Shown: in pieces, positions 7,862-15,772 of the stretch
How the letters are laid out: the number at the start of each line of letters is the position of its first letter
How positions within the stretch are numbered: the first letter of the stretch is position 1
Source of the DNA: DASWJZ01 sp963846475
GTDB taxonomy: Bacteria > Pseudomonadota > Alphaproteobacteria > Rhizobiales > Afifellaceae
Assembly (NCBI GenBank): GCA_963846475.1
Contig: CAWJVZ010000003.1
Coordinates: 682,001-746,000 of the forward strand
Reading direction: 5' to 3'
DNA length: 64,000 nt
Program-made: the position numbers and the translations under genes
Notes under the pieces: model-generated
The model's database searches: none
What the model saw: only the letters and a program-made list of their open reading frames with translations
What the model was told of the DNA's origin: nothing

Positions 7862-9314
7862 GTGAACATCCAGCGGTTCGAGGGCCCGGCAAGAAGGGTG
7901 TTCAACGAGATGTTGGGCGCCGACGGCCAGGTCCGTCCCGCCTACAAGCTCGTCGCCGAATGGCTCGTCGAGCCAATCGAAATCCGACCTCAAGCGCAAG
8001 CAGCAGGAGGCGGAGAGCCTGTTCCGCCGCCTCGGCATCACCTTCTCCGTCTACGGCACGCGAAAACGCGCTGGAGCGCCTGATCCCGTTCGACCTCGTG
8101 CCGCGCATCATCTCGGCGGCCGAATGGCGGCTGCTTGGAGCGCGGCATCGAGCAGCGCGTGCGGGCGCTGAACGCCTTCCTCTACGACATCTACCATCGC
8201 CAGGAGATCATCCGCGCCGGCCGCATCCCGGCCGACCTCGTCCTGCGGCAACGAGGCCTACCTGCCCGGAGATGATCGGCCACGACGCCGCCGCTCAACG
8301 TCTACAGCCACATCATCGGCGTCGACATCGTGCGGGTGAGCGAGAACGAGTTCTACGTGCTGGAGGACAATCTCCGCACGCCCTCCGGCGTCTCCTACAT
8401 GCTGGAGAACCGGGAGACGATGATGCATCTCTTCCCGGAGCTTTTCGCCAGCCACCGGGTGGCGCCGATCGGGCAATATCCCGAGCTGCTGCTGCAGACG
8501 CTGCAGGCCGTCGCGCCGCCCGCCTGCGACGGCGATCCGAAGGTCGCGGTGCTGACGCCGGGCATCCACAACTCGGCGTTCTTCGAGCACTCGTTCCTGG
8601 CCGACCAGATGGGCGTCGAGCTGGTCGAGGGGCAGGATCTCTTCGTCGAGGACGGCTGCCTCTACATGCGCACGACGCGGGGGCGCGAGCGCATCGACGT
8701 GCTCTACCGGCGGATCGACGATGCCTTCCTCGACCCGCTCACCTTCCGCCCGGATTCCGCCCTCGGCGTCGCCGGCCTGATGGACCTCTACCGCGCCGGC
8801 CGCGTCACCATCGTCAACGCGCCGGGCGGCGGCATCGCCGACGACAAGGCCGTCTACGCCTACGTGCCGGAGATCATCCAGCTTCTATACCGGCCAGAAG
8901 CCGATCCTGCAGAACGTGCCGACCTGGCGCTGCGGCGTTCGCGGCGGAGCTCAGCCACGTGCTGGCGCATCTGCCCGAGCTGGTGGTGAAGGAGGTGCAC
9001 GGCTCCGGCGGCTACGGCATGCTGGTCGGCCCGACCTCCAGCCGCAACGCGAGATCGAGGCGTTTCGCGAAAAGCTCCGCGCCCGGCCGGACAATTACAT
9101 CGCCCAGCCGACGCTGGCGCTGTCGACCTGCCCGTCGTTCACGCAGAGCGGCATCGCGCCGCGCCACGTCGACCTCCGGCCCTATGTGCTGGTCAGCGAC
9201 CGCGTGCGCCTCGTGCCGGGCGGGCTGACGCGCGTGGCGCTGAAGAAGGGCTCGCTCGTCGTCAATTCCTCGCAGGGCGGCGGCACCAAGGACACCTGGG
9301 TGCTGCAGGACTGA
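7862..9314 (+). CDS. Circularly permuted ATP-grasp protein of the Anbu cluster, frameshifted
   Basis: A protein of about 480 residues of the circularly permuted ATP-grasp family (former DUF404/DUF407), predicted to ligate an amino acid or peptide to an unknown acceptor. Pieces in order: NEMLGADGQVRPAYK, LFRRLGITFSVYG, LIPFDLVPRII, the intact central part from about 8330 (VLEDNLRTPSGVSYMLENRE, AVLTPGIHNSAFFEH), then PDNYIAQPTLALSTCPSF and NSSQGGGTKDTWVLQD. The frame changes at about 7975, 8060, 8146, 8244, 8270, 8290, 8885, 8940 and 9045, mostly by one extra base. Since all conserved parts survive, errors are likely. It is the first gene of a four-gene operon (ATP-grasp, alpha-E, transglutaminase, Anbu) found in many proteobacteria. 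Confidence 0.85.
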
Positions 9315-9315
9315 G

Positions 9316-10260
9316 ATGCTGGGCCGCACCGCCGAGAGCCTGTTCTGGATGTCGCGCCAGATGGAGCGCGCCGAGAACATGGCGCGGCTTGCCGAGGCGG
9401 GCTTTCGCATCTCGCTCACGCCCGACACCGGCGACGGCCATCGCGAGGAATGGCGCTCGACGCTGACCAGCGCCGGCGTGCTCGACCGCTTCGTCGAAAA
9501 ATACGGCGACGCCGCCTCCGAGAAGGCCATCGGCTTCATGCTCTTCGACGACGACAATCCGTCCTCCGTGCGCTCGTGCCTCCGCGCCGCGCGCACCAAT
9601 GCGCGCTCCGTGCGCACCAAGATCACCCGCGACATGTGGGAGGCGCTGAACTCCACCTGGCTCAGCTACGACGCCATCAATCCGGCCGAGATCACCGCCG
9701 CGCGCCTGCCGGAGCTGCTCGACTGGATCCGCGAGCGCACTGCGCTGTTCCGCGGCGCGCTGCTCGGCACGATCCTGCGCGACGACACCTATTTCTTCAG
9801 CCAGCTCGGCGCCTTCGTCGAGCGGGCCGACAACACGGCGCGCATCCTCGACGTCAAATATTTCATCCTGCTGCCGGGCAACCAGGCGATCGGCGGCGAC
9901 GTCGACACCTACCAGTGGGAGACGATCCTGCGCTCCGTCTCGGCGCACCGCTCCTACCGGCATGTCTTTCACGAGGGCTACCGGCCGTGGAACATCGCCG
10001 ACTTCCTGATCCTGCGGCCGGAGATGCCGCGCTCGCTCCGCTTCTGCTACGACTGGCTGGAGAACACGATGGAGGGGCTTAGCGAGCACTACGGCGAGCG
10101 GCTGCCCTCCGCCGAGCTGATCGCGGAGACGAGCGACATGCTGCAGACCGTGACCCTCGACACGATCTTCCGCCAGGGGCTGCACGAGTTCCTGACCGCC
10201 TTCATCGGGCGCAACAACCGGGTGACCGAAATGCTGTCCGGCCGACTACATTTCGGTTGA
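9316..10260 (+). CDS. Alpha-E domain protein (DUF403)
   Basis: A 314-residue intact all-helical protein of the alpha-E (DUF403) family. It begins MLGRTAESLFWMSRQMERAE, the family signature, and continues with FFSQLGAFVERADNTARILD. The biochemical role is unknown. By consistent genome neighbourhood the family works with a circularly permuted ATP-grasp enzyme, a transglutaminase-like protein and the Anbu protease, probably in making or processing a peptide. The start lies one base after the ATP-grasp stop codon, supporting one transcript. Unlike its neighbours, this gene shows no frame break. Confidence 0.93.
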   Translation: MLGRTAESLFWMSRQMERAENMARLAEAGFRISLTPDTGDGHREEWRSTLTSAGVLDRFVEKYGDAASEKAIGFMLFDDDNPSSVRSCLRAARTNARSVRTKITRDMWEALNSTWLSYDAINPAEITAARLPELLDWIRERTALFRGALLGTILRDDTYFFSQLGAFVERADNTARILDVKYFILLPGNQAIGGDVDTYQWETILRSVSAHRSYRHVFHEGYRPWNIADFLILRPEMPRSLRFCYDWLENTMEGLSEHYGERLPSAELIAETSDMLQTVTLDTIFRQGLHEFLTAFIGRNNRVTEMLSGRLHFG

Positions 10261-10265
10261 GGCGC

Positions 10266-11073
10266 ATGCGTTTCTCGATCCGCCACACGCACCCACTACC
10301 GCTACGACACGAGTCGGCTCGTTCGCGGTGCAGCGGCTCCGCCTGACGCCGTCGGACAACCGCGCGCAGCGGGTGCTCTCCTGGTCGATCGAGGCGGAGG
10401 GTATCGAGAACGCCGCCGAATACACCGACGGCTTCGGCAACCGCGTGCATCTGATCACCCATTGCCAGCCATACGACGAGCTCACGATCACCGCCGAAGG
10501 CGAGGTCGAGACGTTCGACACCGGCGGCGTCATCGGCGATCTCGGCGAGATCGCCAACCCGCAGATCTTCCTGCGGTCGACGCCGCTCACCCGCTCCTCG
10601 CCGGAGATCGATGCGATGGCCGACAGCCTGGCCGGGCGGCGGATGCTCGACCGGCTGCATCTCCTCCTCGAGGCGATCGCCACGCGCGTCGCCTACGTCA
10701 CCGACTCCACCAACGCCATGACCAGCGCCGCGGAGGCCTTCGCGGCGGGGCAGGGGGTCTGCCAGGACCACGCCCACATCTTCATCGCGGCGACGCGGAA
10801 GCTCGGCATCCCCGCCCGCTACGTCACCGGCTACCTGCATGTGGAGGGCGAGGAGCGCGGCGGTGGCCAACCACGCCTGGGCGGAGGCGCATGTGCCGGA
10901 CCTCGGCTGGGTCGGCTTCGACCCGGCGAACCATATCTGCCCGACGGAGCGCTATGTGCGGCTCGCCTGCGGCTTCGATGCCGCCTCCGCCGCGCCGATC
11001 TCCGGCACCCGGCGCGGCGGCGGCGACGAAGACGCTCGACGTTGACGTGATGGTGCGCCAGCAGCAGCAATAG
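10266..11073 (+). CDS. Transglutaminase-like cysteine protease of the Anbu cluster, frameshifted
   Basis: A protein of about 265 residues with an N-terminal transglutaminase-associated beta domain (MRFSIRHT, then FAVQRLRLTPSDNRAQ) and a C-terminal transglutaminase-like fold. The catalytic Cys is in AAGQGVCQDHAHIF, the His in ANHAWAEAHVPDLGW and the Asp in VGFDPAN, so the triad is complete. Frame breaks fall near 10280, 10310, 10855 and 11030. Members of this family are thought to cleave or form peptide bonds. It lies five bases after the alpha-E gene and 22 bases before the Anbu gene. Confidence 0.85.
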
Positions 11074-11095
11074 CAGCGCGCCGGGAGATTCTTGC

Positions 11096-11899
11096 ATGAC
11101 CTATTGCGTCGGCCTGCGGCTCGACCGCGGCATCGTCTTCGCCTCCGACACGCGCACCAATGCCGGCCTCGACAACGTCGCGACGTTTTCCAAGATGCAT
11201 GTCTGGGAGCGCAAGGGCGACCGCGTCCTCGTGCTGATGTCGGCCGGGCAACCTCGCCTTCACGCAGTCGATCGTTTCAGCCTGCTGAACGAGAAGATCG
11301 ATGCAATCGATGGGCCGGACGGCTCCGCCGCGTCGCTGACCAATGTCTCGACGATGTTCCAGGCGGCCCGCGTCGTCGGCGAGACGGTCCGCGAGCTCCG
11401 CCGCAACGAGAAGGAGCTGATCGAGGACAGTCCGAGCCTGTTCAACGCCTCCTTCATCCTCGGCGGCCAGATCGCCGGCGAGCCCGCCGCGGCTCTTCCA
11501 GATCTACAAGGAAGGCAATTTCATCGAGGCGACGAAGGACACGTCCTATTTCCAGATCGGCGAGCACAAATACGGCAAGCCGATCCTCGACCGCGTCGCC
11601 AAGCCGGACATGCGCATGGGGGTCGCCGCCAAGCTCCTCCTGATCTCCTTCGATTCCACGCTCCGCTCCAACCTGTCGGTCGGCATGCCGATCGATCTCC
11701 TCGATCTACCGCAAGGACGCGCTGGAGATCGGCGAGCAGCGCCGCATCGACGAGAACGATCCCTATTTCCGCAAGCATCTCGGCGGGCTGGTCGCAGGCG
11801 ATCCGCGACGCCTTCGCCCATATCGACGATTTCGGCAAGGAGAACGGCACCGGCAGTCACCACGAAATGCCGGAGACGGTGGCCGAGATCGCCGATTGA
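11096..11899 (+). CDS. Anbu proteasome-like peptidase, frameshifted
   Basis: The ancestral beta-subunit-like (Anbu) N-terminal-nucleophile hydrolase, a relative of proteasome beta subunits and HslV that forms open-ring assemblies. MTYCVGLRLDRGIVFASDTR is the characteristic N-terminus. The nucleophile is expected after removal of the initiator region and lies in TYCVGL. Other conserved parts are LLNEKIDAIDG, SYFQIGEHKYGKPILDR, LISFDSTLRSNLSVG and AIRDAFAHIDDF. The frame leaves and returns near 11248-11272 and shifts again near 11484, 11700 and 11774. A GGGAG ribosome site precedes the ATG. It is the last gene of the cluster. Confidence 0.88.
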   Translation: MTYCVGLRLDRGIVFASDTRTNAGLDNVATFSKMHVWERKGDRVLVLMSAGQPRLHAVDRFSLLNEKIDAIDGPDGSAASLTNVSTMFQAARVVGETVRELRRNEKELIEDSPSLFNASFILGGQIAGEPAAALPDLQGRQFHRGDEGHVLFPDRRAQIRQADPRPRRQAGHAHGGRRQAPPDLLRFHAPLQPVGRHADRSPRSTARTRWRSASSAASTRTIPISASISAGWSQAIRDAFAHIDDFGKENGTGSHHEMPETVAEIAD

Positions 11900-11934
11900 G
11901 GGGGATAAAAGTGCTCCACTTCACCCAAAGAACT

Positions 11935-12069
11935 GTCATCCCGGTTTGCCGCGCAGCGGCAAGACCGGGACCCATGAACACCGGAGCGGGCAGACCGATC
12001 CCCGGCGCGTAATCTCTTTTCCTTCGTGTTCATGGTCCCGGACAAGCGCTTCGCGCTTTCCGGGATGAC
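11935..12069. repeat. Long palindromic intergenic repeat (GTCATCCCGG family)
   Basis: The outer arms GTCATCCCGG and CCGGGATGAC and the inner arms CGGGACCCATGAACAC and GTGTTCATGGTCCCGG face each other across about 35 bases. Each half also has its own small hairpin (around CGCGCAGCGG and AAGCGCTTCGCGCTT). It lies between the convergent ends of the Anbu and hisN-like genes and could act as a two-way terminator. Related elements occur at 32101 and 52847. Confidence 0.75.
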
Positions 12070-12114
12070 AACTTGAGAGGTGTTGCGCCGGTCGATGCGG
12101 GCGCGTGCGATCGC

Positions 12115-12891
12115 CTACGCGAGCAGCCCCAGCATTTTTTCGTGGATCTCCCCGCCGCCGGTGGCGAGCACGCTGCCGTCGGAGTCGAGGCCGAGCGGTT
12201 TGCCGCTCCAGTCGGTGATCGTGCCGCCCGCCGCCTCGATCACCGGCACCACCGGCATGTAATCGTAGGGCTTCAGGTCGAAATCGAGGACGGCGTCGAT
12301 CTGCCCGGCGGCGAGGAGGCCGAAGGCGTAGCAATCGTTGGCGAAGCGGACGAGCCGCCCGGCCTGCTTCAGGCGCTTCAGGCGTTCGGGGTCGTCCATG
12401 AGGATCCGCTCGGCTTCGTTGACGATGATGCTGGCCTTGGCGAGCGGCGGCGCGGGGCGGCAGCGGACAGGCCTGCCGTTCCAGGTCGCGCCGCCGCCGC
12501 GCGCGCCCGCAAAACATTCGCCGAGCGCCGGCATGCGGATCAGTCCTGCCTCGGCCCTGCCGTCCCGGAGCACGCCCAGAAGCATTCCGAAGAGGGGCAT
12601 GCCGGCGATGAAGGAGCGCGTGCCGTCGATCGGGTCGACGATCCAGCTGTAGGGGCTCGCCGTGTCCTGGCGGCCGAACTCCTCGCCGAAGATGCCGTGC
12701 GAGGGGAAGCGCTCCAGGATGGCGCGGCGGATGTGCTCCTCCGTCTCGCGGTCGGCGACGGTGACCGGGCTTTCGTCGGGCTTGTCCTCCACCGCCACGC
12801 CGGAGCGGAAATAGCGCATCGGGATCGCCGCGGCGCTTTCGCTGATCTCCAGGGCGGCCTTGAGAAGCTCTGCGGGCGTGGGGTCGGTCAT
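12115..12891 (-). CDS. hisN: Histidinol-phosphatase / inositol-monophosphatase family protein (HisN-like)
   Basis: A 258-residue Mg-dependent phosphatase of the inositol monophosphatase fold. Metal ligands are in GIFGEEFGR, DPIDGTRSF (the DPxDGT motif) and DFDLKPYDYMPVVPVIEAAGG. The family includes HisN, which dephosphorylates L-histidinol phosphate, and inositol or 3'-phosphoadenosine phosphatases. The overall sequence is closest in style to HisN, but the substrate is not proven. No his gene is nearby. The next gene downstream on the same strand (a choline-kinase-like protein) lies beyond a gap in the opposite orientation of transcription order, so shared transcription is uncertain. Confidence 0.8.
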   Translation of the reverse strand: MTDPTPAELLKAALEISESAAAIPMRYFRSGVAVEDKPDESPVTVADRETEEHIRRAILERFPSHGIFGEEFGRQDTASPYSWIVDPIDGTRSFIAGMPLFGMLLGVLRDGRAEAGLIRMPALGECFAGARGGGATWNGRPVRCRPAPPLAKASIIVNEAERILMDDPERLKRLKQAGRLVRFANDCYAFGLLAAGQIDAVLDFDLKPYDYMPVVPVIEAAGGTITDWSGKPLGLDSDGSVLATGGGEIHEKMLGLLA

Positions 12892-12950
12892 CGTCGGTTC
12901 CTTGTTGCCGCAGCCCGGCTAGCATTTTCCAATCGCGTTGGCGTCCGGCT

Positions 12951-13877
12951 TCAGGCGTGGCGAACTGTTTCCAATTGCCGCGCAAAACTTGGCGAACCGG
13001 CGAAATACGCGCCTCGCGCGAAGCGGGCCTGGGCATGGGCAAGGAAATCCGCTGCCGGGTTCCCGTCCATATGCTGGATGAGCGCCCAGAGCCCGGAGAG
13101 GAGATCCGCGACCGGCTTGTAGAGGGCCATGCGTCCGGCTTCGGAAGGTGCGGGCGCGCGGCCGAAATAGGCGGCGAGCAGGGCATGGTCGCGCTCTGCG
13201 TCGAAGCCGCCCTCCAGCGCGAGATAGGCGAGGTCCCACATCGGATCGTTCATGACGGAATATTCCCAGTCGACGATCCAGATTCCTGCGCCCGTATCGA
13301 GCAGGTTGCCGCCGGTTGGGTCGCAATGGCAGGGTTTTGGCGGCGCCGGCCTCCTCGCAAGGGCCGGCTCGATCTGCTCCGCTCGCTTCAGCAGCGTGCT
13401 TGCGGTGCGCGGAGCCTCTACGCCGCGCCGGCTGAGCAGATCGACGTAGGAAGGGATGACCGCGAACACCTCGAAAGCTCGGGTGAAATCCTTTGCCTCG
13501 TCATGCAGATGCCGGAGCGCCCATGCGGCTCGCTCGACGACGCCGGGAACGTCGCGGAAACGCTGTGGGGAAAGCGTGACCGCGTCGTCGACGAAGCGGG
13601 TCAGCATCACTCCACTGGCGCCGAAATAAAAGATTTCCGGCGCAATGCCCGTCGCCGCCGCGGCGCGGGCATTCGCCCCTTCGGCCCGCCGGTCGATGAG
13701 CGCCGCGGTGCCAGGGCCGGGAATGCGTAGGCAAAAACGCTCGTCGGCCGTCTCCACCTTATAGACGCGGTTGGTCAGCCCCTGCAGGCGCGTGAGCCGG
13801 GCCGACAGAGCATTATCCCGCGTGAAGTCAGGTATGGCAGCGAGCGCCCGTCGCGCCTCAGCCTCGTGATCGTCCAT
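12951..13877 (-). CDS. Choline/ethanolamine kinase-like phosphotransferase
   Basis: A 308-residue APH-fold kinase. The start was set at the ATG at 13877 (MDDHEAEARRAL); an open frame continues upstream but overlaps the ctaG-like gene. The N-lobe has LQGLTNRVYKVE and FCLRIPG. The catalytic loop is HCDPTGGNLL, where the usual HxDxxxxN appears as HCDPTGGN. The metal motif is IWIVDWEYSVMNDPMWDLA. This pattern fits LicA/choline-kinase or thiamine-kinase-like enzymes that phosphorylate small hydroxylated substrates with ATP. No lipid or thiamine genes flank it. Confidence 0.8.
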   Translation of the reverse strand: MDDHEAEARRALAAIPDFTRDNALSARLTRLQGLTNRVYKVETADERFCLRIPGPGTAALIDRRAEGANARAAAATGIAPEIFYFGASGVMLTRFVDDAVTLSPQRFRDVPGVVERAAWALRHLHDEAKDFTRAFEVFAVIPSYVDLLSRRGVEAPRTASTLLKRAEQIEPALARRPAPPKPCHCDPTGGNLLDTGAGIWIVDWEYSVMNDPMWDLAYLALEGGFDAERDHALLAAYFGRAPAPSEAGRMALYKPVADLLSGLWALIQHMDGNPAADFLAHAQARFARGAYFAGSPSFARQLETVRHA

Positions 13878-13930
13878 GCGCGGCAGAACCTCGACCCGGG
13901 CATCTCCCGCTTCAGCGGACGTGCCCGGGC

Positions 13931-14839
13931 TCAGGAGGTAGCCGGCCCACGCTCCGCTGTGAAGGCGCGTGAACCGGAGCCATGGACCCACAGGGCCATC
14001 AAGGCGAGCGCCGCCGCGGCATAGACGAGGCCCGCCGGCACCCACATGATGAGCCCGGCGAGCTGCTGGTCCTCCAGCCGCGTCAGGCCCCAGGCGGCCG
14101 CGGCGTCCTGGCCGGCATAGAGCGGCGCCGGGGCGAAGGTCAGCAGAATGCCGAGGAAGCCGCTGTGGAGCGCCGTGGCGAAGAGATAAAAAATCGCCGC
14201 GCCGTAGCCGCGCTCGCGCAGCCTGCCGTTCAGGATGGCCCACCAGAAGAACAGGCCGGTGACGAAGAAGCTTACATGCTGCAGCCAGTGCAGCGCGTCG
14301 CTGTGCAGCGCGGCGTTGAAGAGGGCGGGAATGTGCCAGGCCCAGAGCGCGATCCCGTGCAGGATCGTGGCGGCGAGCGGGTCGGTGAGGACGCGCCACA
14401 GCGCCCGGAGCGCTGGCACGCGCGTTGCGCCGCCAAGGGGGCCGCGCCAGCTCTGCGGCAGGGCCCAGAACATCGTGGCGAGCGGCCGCGCCAAGACGAG
14501 GAGCGGCGCCGCGATGGCCATCATGATCTCGTGCTCGAGCATGTGCGCCGTGAAAAGCCCGTCGGCCAGGCTGTCCAGCGGCGACAGGAGCATCGCGGCG
14601 AGCGATAGCCAGCCTGCCGAGAAGCTGGCCACCTGCCACGGCCGCACGCCGCGGCCCGGCCCCGCCCGCATCCACAGCTTTACGACGCCGATGCCGTAGA
14701 GGGCGGCCGCGGCGAAGAGGAGAGGAAGCGTGAGGATCGCATCCAGCGACCATGCCGCCGCCTCGGCGTGGATGTCGCCGGAATGGGCGTGTGCCGCCGA
14801 CGGCGCCAGGAGCACCGCCGGGATGACGAGCCGCCTCAT
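13931..14839 (-). CDS. ctaG: Cytochrome c oxidase assembly protein, CtaG (caa3_CtaG) family
   Basis: A polytopic membrane protein of about 302 residues with a cleavable-looking N-terminal segment (LLAPSAAHAHSGDIH) and some seven hydrophobic helices. The conserved HMLEHEIMM and LQHVSFFVTGLFFWW histidine motifs mark the caa3_CtaG family needed for CuA/CuB oxidase assembly. The ATG at 14839 overlaps the upstream stop in an ATGA, so it was preferred to the in-frame GTG at 14848. It is the last gene of the alcohol dehydrogenase-oxidase run, so its likely client is the oxidase encoded just upstream. Confidence 0.88.
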   Translation of the reverse strand: MRRLVIPAVLLAPSAAHAHSGDIHAEAAAWSLDAILTLPLLFAAAALYGIGVVKLWMRAGPGRGVRPWQVASFSAGWLSLAAMLLSPLDSLADGLFTAHMLEHEIMMAIAAPLLVLARPLATMFWALPQSWRGPLGGATRVPALRALWRVLTDPLAATILHGIALWAWHIPALFNAALHSDALHWLQHVSFFVTGLFFWWAILNGRLRERGYGAAIFYLFATALHSGFLGILLTFAPAPLYAGQDAAAAWGLTRLEDQQLAGLIMWVPAGLVYAAAALALMALWVHGSGSRAFTAERGPATS

Positions 14840-15174
14840 GACGCGCACGGGTCCAGGATCAACGCGGCGGTGCCTTGCATCAGGATTGCCAGCGCGAGGA
14901 GGAGGGCGAGCAGAATGCTGATGCCTGCCAGCATTTTTCTGGGGTGACCGCCGGCGTGGTGTTCGGCGATGCCGTTAGAGCGATAGGCGCTCCAGGACAG
15001 GAAGCCGCCGCCAAGCGCCAGCGCCGCCAGCACCAATGAGATGACCGGGATGAGATTGGTCCCGTTCGCGCAGACCCACGGCACGATCATGTAGTTGAGC
15101 TGCTGATTCACCGCCCACGCCGTCGGCGCCGCAGCAAGGCCGGCCCAGGGAACGCCGTGCCGATAGGCGCCCAT
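14836..15174 (-). CDS. Small three-helix membrane protein of the oxidase cluster
   Basis: A 112-residue protein with three predicted transmembrane segments (near residues 35-55, 65 and 80-100) and two cysteines (IVPWVCANG and the terminal DPCAS). I set the start at ATG 15174, one base before the stop of the subunit III gene; the longer frame would run into that gene. By position it is a fourth oxidase subunit or a CoxP-like partner of subunit III, as in the coxMNOP alternative oxidase operon described in Bradyrhizobium. Similarity to a named family is not evident by eye. Confidence 0.7.
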   Translation of the reverse strand: MGAYRHGVPWAGLAAAPTAWAVNQQLNYMIVPWVCANGTNLIPVISLVLAALALGGGFLSWSAYRSNGIAEHHAGGHPRKMLAGISILLALLLALAILMQGTAALILDPCAS

Positions 15175-15175
15175 C

Positions 15176-15772
15176 TCAGATCCGCGCGGCCCAGTAGATG
15201 AGGCCGTAGATCGGCACCCAGGAGGCCACGACGAAGTGCCAGTAGAAACAATTGTCGCTGACGTCGCTGAAGCGCTTGCCGTGGCCATGCCTGGTGAACA
15301 TCAGGGCCGTCACGACCAGGGTGTCGCCGACATCGGTCAGGAGGTGCGTCGTGTGAAGGCCGAGGAGCAGCCACAGGACCGAGCCGTAGGCGCTGGAATC
15401 CCAGCGCGTGTTCATCATGCCGAACTCGAAGCCGCGGATGACCAGGGTCAAGACCCCGATAAGCGACATGATCACCAGCCCGATACGAACGGCGCGAAGA
15501 TTCTCCTCCTTGGCCTTCCGGTCGAGCCAGATGTTCGGCAGGATGCTGGCGAGGAGCAGAACGAGGAGCAGCGTGCCGGCCAGAAGCTCCGGCGGCTCGG
15601 CCACCGGCCATTGCGGGTTCAGGTAGGCGAGGTAGAGGTAAGCGCCGGCGGCGAGCGCAAACCCCATGCCTTCGAGCGCGACGAAGCCGAGCGTGCCCCA
15701 CCAGATGGGGCTGCGCGCGCCGAAGCCGTAGGTCGGCAGGGCGGAAACGTCGACCGTCTCGCGCTGCCTCAT
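15176..15772 (-). CDS. coxC: Cytochrome c oxidase subunit III
   Basis: A 198-residue heme-copper oxidase subunit III with about five membrane helices (FVALEGMGFALAAGAYLYL, LLVLLLASILPNIWL, then GLHTTHLLTDV and DNCFYWHFVVASWVPIYGL). The W-H-F motif near the end is conserved in COX3. It is shorter than classical 260-residue COX3. Its ATG at 15772 overlaps the stop of the subunit I gene by four bases. The protein stabilises the catalytic subunit in the cytoplasmic membrane. Confidence 0.88.
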   Translation of the reverse strand: MRQRETVDVSALPTYGFGARSPIWWGTLGFVALEGMGFALAAGAYLYLAYLNPQWPVAEPPELLAGTLLLVLLLASILPNIWLDRKAKEENLRAVRIGLVIMSLIGVLTLVIRGFEFGMMNTRWDSSAYGSVLWLLLGLHTTHLLTDVGDTLVVTALMFTRHGHGKRFSDVSDNCFYWHFVVASWVPIYGLIYWAARI

